From positions 186,001 to 250,000 of the forward strand of contig JACRCQ010000005.1 in the NCBI GenBank assembly GCA_016218915.1: DNA of 64,000 nt, given 5' to 3'. Source of the stretch: Deltaproteobacteria bacterium (GTDB taxonomy: Bacteria > Myxococcota_A > Polyangia > Polyangiales > Polyangiaceae). The translations under genes and the position numbers were made by a program. A model generated the notes under the pieces. The model did no database searches and was not told where the DNA came from. It was given only the letters and a program-made list of their open reading frames with translations. Position 1 is the first letter of the stretch; each line of letters opens with the position of its first letter. Positions 43,642 to 50,879 of the stretch are shown here, in pieces.

Positions 43642-43691
43642 CCATTCGCATTCCCGGTTCCCGTGTTCCGGTGTTGCATGTTCCTAGTTCT
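43642..43691 (-). repeat. Intergenic repeat, copy C
   Basis: On the minus strand it reads GAACTAGGAACATGCAACACC followed by GGAACACGGGAACCGGG and AATGCGAATG. The core AACTAGGAAC and the later GGGAATGCGAA match copy A. It abuts the end of the CpsB-like gene. Confidence 0.65.
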
Positions 43692-44416
43692 CAGAGGTCG
43701 ACCTTCCCCTCCAGGACCGCCTTGGGGCCATCGATCAGCAGGAACTCAGCCTCTTCGGTACCGACCATGCGCTTGAGGTTCGCGATCCCTTCTGCCACGT
43801 CGCCCACATCCTTGGGGCGATGAGCATCCGAGCACGCGGCGTAGTACAGGCCAGCCTCGGCCAGCTGCTCGGCGCACTTGCGCGTCGCTCGGCCGTACTT
43901 CCCTGCCAGGGCAGCGACGTCCAGCAGCAGCACCGTCCCTCGATCCACGTATTCTTCCATCATCTCCGGACGCTTCCACACGGGCGAGTACCGCTCCGGA
44001 TGCGCGAGCACCGGACGCAACCCCTTGCGTCGAAGGTCGAAGAATCGGTCCGCCACGCGCGCAGGCATGTTGTGCCCGTGGAACTCGACCAGAACCGCGC
44101 GTCCGCCAGGGTAGGGGAGCGCTTCGCCGCCCATGAGTCGGCTGAACACCACATCGTCGAAGTAGTGTTCCGACGAAAGATCCATCGCAGGAAGGTCAGG
44201 CACTCCTTCCAGGGCGACCCTCATGCGCTGGTAGGCAGCTTGGATGCTCGCGCGATCGTTGTCGAACAGCCCCGGTCGCATGTGCGGCGTGGCAATGACC
44301 TTTGCGAAGCCGATCTTGCGGAGCCCCTGCAGCAGCTCCACCCCTTCTTGGACGGTGCGCACCCCATCATCGATGTCCGCTACCCAGTGGCAGTGCAAGT
44401 CGATGAATTCAGGCAT
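43691..44416 (-). CDS. PHP-domain tyrosine-protein phosphatase (CpsB/YwqE type)
   Basis: The 241-residue protein begins MPEFIDLHCHWVADIDDGVRT with the HxH metal motif (His8, His10), then ATPHMRPG, VLAHPERYSPV and CSDAHRPKDVGD, the PHP ligands of CpsB/Wzb-like phosphatases, which dephosphorylate tyrosine kinases controlling polysaccharide export. The start has AGGAAG at good spacing. A TTGACG box (44485-44490, minus) with only a weak -10 lies upstream. Divergent neighbours include the AglD2-type protein, so an envelope-polysaccharide role is plausible. No BY-kinase gene is in the window. Confidence 0.9.
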   Translation of the reverse strand: MPEFIDLHCHWVADIDDGVRTVQEGVELLQGLRKIGFAKVIATPHMRPGLFDNDRASIQAAYQRMRVALEGVPDLPAMDLSSEHYFDDVVFSRLMGGEALPYPGGRAVLVEFHGHNMPARVADRFFDLRRKGLRPVLAHPERYSPVWKRPEMMEEYVDRGTVLLLDVAALAGKYGRATRKCAEQLAEAGLYYAACSDAHRPKDVGDVAEGIANLKRMVGTEEAEFLLIDGPKAVLEGKVDL

Positions 44417-44705
44417 GTGCGCTTCCTGTCCCGGGCTGTCGTCCAGATCGGGCTGCTCCAGCTGTCGTGCCGGAGCCTGCGATCGTCAACGTTCTGTTGC
44501 TCCGCCCCGGGCGATCGTTCGCGCGCGACGGACAACGGCATGCTCGTTCGTAGGGCCAGCGGGATCCGAGCGCAACCTTCGAAAACAGGCAAGAGCGTGC
44601 TGAAAGGCGGGCCAGCCCTTTAATCCGGGGAGCGCTGCCGGGCTTGCGACGGCGGCCTGCGTCGTGGGCACAGCTGCCGGTGGACGCGCCGCGCCTCTTT
44701 GCTTC
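44417..44705. other. Intergenic gap, about 290 bp
   Basis: I see no convincing frame, RNA fold or repeat. The only items are the weak promoter-like TTGACG for the CpsB gene and a small GC-rich hairpin at about 44600-44625 (AAAGG...CCTTT) without a T tract. Confidence 0.4.
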
Positions 44706-45092
44706 TCAGACCTCGGCGCCCAGGATACGTCTGCAACCTGCGATCGCTCTCACGATCCAGGGAGTCACGTCAGCGCCTCCGCCACGGGCACAAAGCAGCA
44801 CTTCAGAGCCTTCGATCTGCATCGCTCGCACGTGGGTGTCACGGGCGATTTCTCCGGTACGCGACGCTACGCCAGGGGTCTGGGAGTTGTGACGGTGGGC
44901 AAGAAACGGGGCGTATGCCGCCAGCTCTTCGCACACCGGCCAGGCTCCTGCCCCAGCCACCAGGCAACCGGCCCCGTCGACCAGGACGAGCGCGTCGAAC
45001 GCTGCCTCGCTTCGAACGGTGGACAGCTGGTAGTGAAGCGCCACGATGGGATCGTCGCTCCGATGCTTGCGTCGTTCGGTCTGGTCCGGCAT
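44706..45092 (-). CDS. Small soluble protein, possibly roadblock/GAF-like, function unknown
   Basis: The ATG at 45092 lies behind CGGAGG, giving 128 residues. An earlier in-frame ATG at 45125 was rejected because it precedes the ribosome site. The sequence LHYQLSTVRSEAAFDALVLVDGAGCLVAGAGAWPVCEELAAY suggests a small alpha/beta regulatory fold of the kind seen in roadblock/LC7 and GAF proteins, with VDGAGCLVA as the central strand-turn-strand. Two cysteine pairs could be structural. It is divergent from the ArsA-like gene (90 nt apart). The family call is tentative. Confidence 0.6.
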   Translation of the reverse strand: MPDQTERRKHRSDDPIVALHYQLSTVRSEAAFDALVLVDGAGCLVAGAGAWPVCEELAAYAPFLAHRHNSQTPGVASRTGEIARDTHVRAMQIEGSEVLLCARGGGADVTPWIVRAIAGCRRILGAEV

Positions 45093-45182
45093 CGGCTTCC
45101 TCCGATTTTCGATGAAAATGATCACCTGCCGGAAGCCTGCCGGCCAACTTCATGGTAGGAGGCACGCCATCGAGAACTCGCC

Positions 45183-46364
45183 GTGCCACTCTCCTCGCTG
45201 ATCGACTCCCGCCGGGTCATCCTCTGCGTCGGCTCTGGCGGGGTAGGAAAGACGACAACCTCCGCGGCGCTCGGACTGGCCGCTGCGAGGGCTGGCAAAC
45301 GTGCGCTCTGTCTGACCATCGATCCGGCCCGGCGGCTCGCCCAGAGCCTCGGGCTCGAAGAGCTGAAGGCAGACGCCCAGGTTGTCGACCCGACGCTCTT
45401 CCGAAAGGCCGGGCTCGAAGTCGGCGGCACTCTCACCGTGATGATGCTCAACACCAAGCGCACCTTCGACGAGATCGTCGAGCGCTACGCATCCACGCCC
45501 GAGGCTCGCGAGCGGATCCTTCACAACAAGCTCTATCACTACGTCTCCACAGCCCTGGCCGGTACGCAGGAGTACATGGCCATGGAGAAGCTGCACGAGG
45601 TCAAGAGCAAGGGCGCGTTCGATCTGATCGTGCTCGACACGCCGCCGACCGCCAACGCTCTCGACTTCCTCGACGCCCCGGTTCGCCTCATCGATGCGCT
45701 CGATAGCCCTGCCATGCGCTGGTTCGTGCAGGCCTTTCGCTCCTCCGGCAAGCTGTCGCTCAGCCTCCTCGCCAAGTCCGCTGCGCTCGCCATCCGGGGC
45801 GTCGGACGCTTCACCGGAGGCAGGTTCCTGCAAGACGTGGCCGAGTTCCTGACCGAGATCAACGACCTTTTTGGAGGCTTCCGCGAACGTGCGCGCGAAG
45901 TCCAAGCTTCCCTCCGCGCGCCTGACGTGGCCTACGTGCTGGTCACGTCCCCGTCCCCCATGGCCATCAGCGAGGCTCTCTACTTCTCCGACCGCCTCGT
46001 GGATCTAGGCCTCAAGAGCGATGCTTTCGTCGTCAACCGCGTCCACATGCCACCGCTGTTCCGGCCAACAACTCCAGAGGTCGCCGAGGCCGTCTCCAGA
46101 AAAGGCCTGCGCCTCGACCGAGCAAGCCCCGAAACGCTGATGCAAGCCCTTGCTGACGAAGCACGGCAGGCCGAGCTCGATGCTCGCCACCTGCATGTGC
46201 TCGATGAGGCCTTTGCAGGAATGGACCGTCGCCCCTTGCGCGTGGATGTCAAAGCGTTCACGGACGATGTCCACGACATCCCGTCGCTGGATCGAGTTGC
46301 TCGAATCCTGGTTCGGCCTCGAACCGAAGACGCCTCCGCTTCGGCTCAAGCCGCTGCCCTTTGA
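45183..46364 (+). CDS. ArsA/GET3-family ATPase
   Basis: The 393-residue single-copy ATPase has the deviant P-loop GSGGVGKTT (17-25), LTIDPARRLAQSLGL (switch I-like) and IVLDTPPTANALDFLDAP (switch II). These define the ArsA/GET3 (SIMIBI) class. It has no second half like classical ArsA. Bacterial single-domain members are not clearly tied to arsenite and some resemble the eukaryotic tail-anchored-protein targeting factor. No ars operon genes are nearby. The gene starts with GTG. A GGAGG lies about 20 nt upstream, slightly too far for a strong site. Confidence 0.85.
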   Translation: MPLSSLIDSRRVILCVGSGGVGKTTTSAALGLAAARAGKRALCLTIDPARRLAQSLGLEELKADAQVVDPTLFRKAGLEVGGTLTVMMLNTKRTFDEIVERYASTPEARERILHNKLYHYVSTALAGTQEYMAMEKLHEVKSKGAFDLIVLDTPPTANALDFLDAPVRLIDALDSPAMRWFVQAFRSSGKLSLSLLAKSAALAIRGVGRFTGGRFLQDVAEFLTEINDLFGGFRERAREVQASLRAPDVAYVLVTSPSPMAISEALYFSDRLVDLGLKSDAFVVNRVHMPPLFRPTTPEVAEAVSRKGLRLDRASPETLMQALADEARQAELDARHLHVLDEAFAGMDRRPLRVDVKAFTDDVHDIPSLDRVARILVRPRTEDASASAQAAAL

Positions 46365-46421
46365 GCTTCGACCGCAATTCTGGCTTCGCGCTGCCCAACG
46401 AGCGCCCATGGTGTATCCTTG

Positions 46422-48326
46422 ATGATGGTGCTTGGCTTGTGGAGGATCGCTTTGCGGCTCGACGGCTTGTTCAGGTTTGCAGGACTCTCGTTGTGCGTTG
46501 TTGCCGCAGGCGCTGCCTGCTCGCTCAACAGCCGAGGCGAAGGTCAGGACCTGCCCGATGCATTCACGCCTGACGCGCAAGCGGACGCAACCGCGGAGGT
46601 CGCGCTGCCGGACGCCCCCTCAGATTCCGACCCTTGCTCCCCGGGGATGAAGGTCTGTAGCGACAAATGCCGCTTCCTCGACGATCCAGCCTGGGGATGC
46701 GAAGCGGCCGATTGTACGCCGTGCCCGGTCAAGCACGACACGGCTGGTTGCTCGAACGGCAAGTGCGCCGTGGACAAGTGCGACGAGGGCTGGGGCAACT
46801 GCGACGGCGACGTGGCCAATGGCTGCGAGACCGATCTCCACACGCCTCAGAACTGCGGGAAGTGCGGCACCCAGTGCGCGATCGCCCACGGCAAGGGGTC
46901 GTGCACGACCGGCGCGTGCACGATCCTGAGCTGCGACCAGGGGTTCCTCGACTGCAACAAGAAGGTCGACGACGGCTGCGAGGGCGATCTCTCCTCGCCC
47001 GAGAACTGCGCTGCGTGCGGCAACGTCTGCACCGTGGACGGCGGCGGCAAGCCGACCTGCAAGTCCGGGGTGTGCGGCGTCAGCGACTGCCCCGATGGAT
47101 TCCTGGACTGCAACAATGATCCCGCGGACGGCTGCGAGACCGCGTCCACGACAGTCCAGCACTGCGGCACCTGTGCCAACCAGTGCGACCTCGCCAACGC
47201 GGTCGCTGCGTGCATCAGTGGGCAGTGCGCGATCGACCATTGCCAAGGCACGTTCCTGGATTGCGACACCAACCCAGCCACCGGCTGCGAGACGGACAGC
47301 GCCATCAGTACGTCGAATTGCGGCGTATGCGGCGGCGCGTGCGATCTGAACCATGCATCGGGCGCCGCGTGCAGCGCCGGCCTGTGCTCTTTCACCTGCG
47401 AAAACGGCTTCTTCGACTGCAACGGCCCTGCGAGCGGAGCTTCGGACGACGGCTGCGAATCCGAGGTCGCAGCGGATCCGCTCAATTGCGGCGTCTGCGG
47501 GCGTGTGTGCTCGGCAACCGGCGTGGACAAGCTCGCGTGCAGCTCGGGCGTGTGCACGTCAAGCTGTCAGCCCGGTGTCTCGAACTGCTCCTTGCCGGAT
47601 TCGTCGAACGCAGACGATGGCTGCGAGACCGACATCCTGACGAGCACCCTGCACTGTGGTGCATGCTCGGCTCCTTGCGAAGGCACGAATGCATCCGTCC
47701 TGCAATGCGCCGGCGGGTTGTGCACGCCAACGTGCGCTACCGGCTTCGTGGACTGCAACGGTCCGAGCCCTGGGAACGCCGACGACGGGTGTGAGGTCGA
47801 CGTCACGAGCGACCCGCTCAACTGCGGCGCGTGTGGCACGCCCTGCAAGCTGGTGAACGCATCCTCCGCCTCGTGCCAGACCGGCCTTTGCACGTACGCC
47901 TGCCTGACGGGCTGGGGCGACTGCAACGCTCCGCAGCAGGCGTCGATCGCAGACGGCTGCGAGCTTTCCGTCACTGCAGACATCAACAACTGCGGCGGAT
48001 GTGGCCTCGCATGCGGGACAGCGCACGTCGTGTCCGCAACCTGCGGGAGCGACAAGTGCACGTTCCAGTGCTCGCCAGGCTGGGTGGACTGCGATCACAC
48101 CGCGCCCGCTCTTGGGGGAAACAACGGCTGCGAGATCAACGCGCTGACGGACGTCAACCACTGCGGGGGATGTGGTCGACCTTGCTCGGGCAACCACGTC
48201 GACACCAAGTCCTGCTCCGGAGGCGTGTGCGACTCCAGCTGCGATTGGTCCTACAAGAACTGCTCGAAGCCGGGCTACCCGAACCCCGACGACGGCTGCG
48301 ACACGTGGGGTGCGGTCTGCTGGTGA
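46422..48326 (+). CDS. Cys-rich repeat lipoprotein (nine-and-a-half repeats)
   Basis: Using the ATG at 46422, the 634-residue protein starts MMVLGLWRIALRLDG with a signal ending near VVAAGAAC. After an Asp/Ala-rich linker the rest is tandem repeats of about 50 residues, each with a core such as GWGNCDGDVANGCETDL, followed by a second half ending NCGKCGTQC. At least nine full repeats plus a partial end (KNCSKPGYP...DDGCDTW) are visible. The repeat pattern Cys-Asp/Asn...NGCET/DGCE...NCGxCxxxC implies a rigid disulfide-linked rod outside the cell. Similar Cys-rich repeats occur widely in myxobacterial surface proteins. Adhesion or structural role is inferred. Confidence 0.8.
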   Translation: MMVLGLWRIALRLDGLFRFAGLSLCVVAAGAACSLNSRGEGQDLPDAFTPDAQADATAEVALPDAPSDSDPCSPGMKVCSDKCRFLDDPAWGCEAADCTPCPVKHDTAGCSNGKCAVDKCDEGWGNCDGDVANGCETDLHTPQNCGKCGTQCAIAHGKGSCTTGACTILSCDQGFLDCNKKVDDGCEGDLSSPENCAACGNVCTVDGGGKPTCKSGVCGVSDCPDGFLDCNNDPADGCETASTTVQHCGTCANQCDLANAVAACISGQCAIDHCQGTFLDCDTNPATGCETDSAISTSNCGVCGGACDLNHASGAACSAGLCSFTCENGFFDCNGPASGASDDGCESEVAADPLNCGVCGRVCSATGVDKLACSSGVCTSSCQPGVSNCSLPDSSNADDGCETDILTSTLHCGACSAPCEGTNASVLQCAGGLCTPTCATGFVDCNGPSPGNADDGCEVDVTSDPLNCGACGTPCKLVNASSASCQTGLCTYACLTGWGDCNAPQQASIADGCELSVTADINNCGGCGLACGTAHVVSATCGSDKCTFQCSPGWVDCDHTAPALGGNNGCEINALTDVNHCGGCGRPCSGNHVDTKSCSGGVCDSSCDWSYKNCSKPGYPNPDDGCDTWGAVCW

Positions 48327-48336
48327 CCGCGCCTGC

Positions 48337-49740
48337 TCAGCGCTGGCCGAGCTTGTGCTTGCGTTTCTCGCGGTAGGCCACGCGCACCGGCACGCCTTCG
48401 AAGCCGAAGTGCTTGCGGATCTGGTTGGTGACGTAGCGCTGGTAGCTGAAGTGCACGGCTGCAGGGGCGTTGCTCATCACCACGAACAGGGGAGGGGAGG
48501 CCTCGGCCTGCGTGATGTAGAACAGCCGGGGTGCGCTGCCGCCTGACGTTGGCGGCGGATGGGTCGCGAGCACCTTCTCGAAAAAGCGGTTGAGCTCCCC
48601 GGTGGGAATCCGCTTTCGGAAGTTGGCTTGCACCTCGGCCAGCTTGCGCAGAAGCGTGCCGACCCCACGACCCTTGAGCGCGCTCGTGCGCACGATCGGT
48701 ACCCAGGGAGCGAACGAGAGCTTGTCGCGCGTGTCCTGCTCCAGCTTCTTGTACGTCGATGAATCAAGCTGATCGATCTTGTTGAGCGCGATGATCGCCC
48801 CGCGCGCCCGATCCACCGCCAGCCCCAGGATCTTCGCGTCCTGCTCTGCTACCCCGATCGTCGCATCGCACAGCAGCACCACCACGTCGCACGCGTCGAT
48901 GGACCGCATCGCACGCAGCACGCTGATCACCTCGACCGTGTCGTTCTCCTTGGTGACCTTGCTCTTGCGACGGATACCCGCGGTGTCGATCAGAAGGAGC
49001 TTCAATCCATCGCGCTCCACGATGGTGTCGACCGGATCTCGCGTCGTGCCGGGACGATCATCCACGAGCATGCGATCCTCGCCCGCGAGCCGGTTGACCA
49101 TGGAGCTCTTGCCCGCGTTCGGGCGACCGACGATGGCAACGCGCAGCAAGGCCGGATCCGCAGCTTCTGGAGCCAGATCCGCGGTCTGAGGCGGGAGCAG
49201 CTTCACGATCGCATCTTCCAGCGCGTTGAATCCACGCCCATGCAGCGCGCTCACGGGCAGGATGCGATCCAGGCCGAGGCGATACAGCTCCGAGCTCTCG
49301 AGCTCCGAGCGGGCGGAGTCTGCCTTGTTCGCGACGTAGATGACCGGACGCGAGCTTTTCCGGAGCAGCTTCACTGCCTGCCGGTCAGCGTCCGTCGGCC
49401 CCTGCATCGCATCGAGCACGCACACCACCAGGTCCGCTTCAGATACCGCGATCTGCACCTGCCGGGCGATCCCCTGACGCATCGGATCGTCGCTCTCCGG
49501 ATCGAATCCGCCCGTGTCCACGACCGTGTACGTGTGGCCCAGGGACTGGACCAACGCATAATGCCGGTCTCGGGTCACGCCAGGCTCGTCGTGGACGATC
49601 GCTTCGCGGCGCCCCACCAGACGGTTGAAGATCGTGCTCTTGCCGACGTTGGGCCTGCCCACGACTGCCACGAGCGTTCGCGGCGGCCGTGGCTCGTGCA
49701 CGACCTCGATCTCCCTGTCTTCCGTGTTGTCGGTCGTCAT
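48337..49740 (-). CDS. der: Ribosome-assembly GTPase Der (EngA)
   Basis: The 467-residue protein has two tandem GTPase domains, the mark of Der: first GRPNVGKS (28-35), DTGG (75-78), NKAD (138-141); second GRPNAGKS (205-212), DTAG and NKID. A C-terminal KH-like domain follows. Der is essential for 50S subunit assembly. The ATG lies within the end of era (ATGA overlap, 4 nt), so Era and Der should be translated together. The 3' end nearly meets the convergent Cys-rich protein gene. An upstream open frame extends to 51069, but it is out of the real gene. Confidence 0.97.
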   Translation of the reverse strand: MTTDNTEDREIEVVHEPRPPRTLVAVVGRPNVGKSTIFNRLVGRREAIVHDEPGVTRDRHYALVQSLGHTYTVVDTGGFDPESDDPMRQGIARQVQIAVSEADLVVCVLDAMQGPTDADRQAVKLLRKSSRPVIYVANKADSARSELESSELYRLGLDRILPVSALHGRGFNALEDAIVKLLPPQTADLAPEAADPALLRVAIVGRPNAGKSSMVNRLAGEDRMLVDDRPGTTRDPVDTIVERDGLKLLLIDTAGIRRKSKVTKENDTVEVISVLRAMRSIDACDVVVLLCDATIGVAEQDAKILGLAVDRARGAIIALNKIDQLDSSTYKKLEQDTRDKLSFAPWVPIVRTSALKGRGVGTLLRKLAEVQANFRKRIPTGELNRFFEKVLATHPPPTSGGSAPRLFYITQAEASPPLFVVMSNAPAAVHFSYQRYVTNQIRKHFGFEGVPVRVAYREKRKHKLGQR

Positions 49741-50684
49741 GAGCTCTGCGCCTCGCCACCTTCCGGATCGTATCCGATCTCTGCCATGAGCTCCGGTGAC
49801 TCGGTCCACCCCTCGGTCACCTTCACCCACAGCTTGAGGTTGACCTGTCGTTCCAGGAGCGGTTCGATGCGCTTGCGCGCCGCGATTCCGATCGACTTCA
49901 TCTTCTCGCCGCGCACTCCGATCAGGATCGCACGCTGCCCGGACCTCGCGCAGTGCACCGTGGCCTCGATGTGCACCACCGGCCCGGTGTCGTCGAAGCG
50001 GTCGATGCTCACGGCCACCGAGTGCGGCACCTCCTGCTTGGTGGCCAGGAAGACCTGCTCGCGAATGTACTCGGAAGCGAAGAATCGCAGCGGACGATCG
50101 GTCAGGAAGTCCTCGTCGTACGCAGCGCCGCGCTCCGGAAGCAGCTTCGCTACCTCGTCGAGCACGCGAAGCACTCCGTCCTCCTGGCGGGCGCAGATCG
50201 GCACCACCGCTGCGAAGGGTCGGAGCTTGGCGAATGCCTCGAGCAACGGCAGCAGACGCGTCTTGTCCTTGCACAGATCGACCTTGTTGATGACCAGGAT
50301 CGAGGGCGTGTCCTTGCCCAGATCCGTCAGGAGATTCACATCGCCCGGGTGCGGCTCGAGCGGACCGGTCATCTTCGCGGACAACGCGGTCATGAAGACC
50401 ATCACATCCGCTCCAATGATCGAATCGCGCGCAGCGGCGTTCATGCGCCGCCCGAGCTTGGAACGGGGACGGTGCAGCCCAGGCGTATCGAGCAGGGCAA
50501 CCTGGGCATCTCGATGACGCACCACGCCGAGGATGCGATCGCGCGTGGTCTGGGGCGTGGGTGAAACGATCGCGAGCTTCTGGCGAAGCGCGGAATTCAG
50601 AAGGGTGCTCTTGCCCACGTTCGAGCGGCCGATGATGACAGCCGTGCCAGAACGATGGACAGCGAGTTCGACGTTGGGAGGCAT
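49737..50684 (-). CDS. era: GTPase Era
   Basis: The 315-residue protein has the G motifs GRSNVGKS (19-26), the Era-specific TPQTTRDRILG switch, DTPG (66-69) and NKVD, then a C-terminal KH domain (RGEKMKSIGIAARKRIEPLLE). Era binds 16S rRNA and guides 30S maturation. The start is an ATG 195 nt from the divergent glycosyltransferase gene. A C-terminal extension of about 30 residues (GYDPEGGEAQSS) is acidic. No promoter pair could be resolved with confidence, although GATATACC lies upstream. Confidence 0.96.
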   Translation of the reverse strand: MPPNVELAVHRSGTAVIIGRSNVGKSTLLNSALRQKLAIVSPTPQTTRDRILGVVRHRDAQVALLDTPGLHRPRSKLGRRMNAAARDSIIGADVMVFMTALSAKMTGPLEPHPGDVNLLTDLGKDTPSILVINKVDLCKDKTRLLPLLEAFAKLRPFAAVVPICARQEDGVLRVLDEVAKLLPERGAAYDEDFLTDRPLRFFASEYIREQVFLATKQEVPHSVAVSIDRFDDTGPVVHIEATVHCARSGQRAILIGVRGEKMKSIGIAARKRIEPLLERQVNLKLWVKVTEGWTESPELMAEIGYDPEGGEAQSS

Positions 50685-50879
50685 GCTGCCCGGGGTATAT
50701 CAGCCGGGCGACCCCGAACCCACCCCCATCGCCCTTGTCTGACCTCTCACGTTGCACCCCCCCAGGCTTTGACACTAAAGTGCGCCGCCCAGGGGCCAGC
50801 TCCCTGGCCGCTACCGTTCGCAACCCCTGGCCCGTGCGTCTGCCCGGGCTGCCTGGCCTGCTGCAAGGATCCAAGTCCG

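Noticed and set aside
44417..44705. Hidden tRNA or small RNA gene
   Set aside because: No cloverleaf or consistent long pairing could be drawn, and no terminator is present.
45183..46364. Arsenite-resistance operon
   Set aside because: Only an ArsA-like ATPase; no arsB, arsC or arsR and no second ATPase half.
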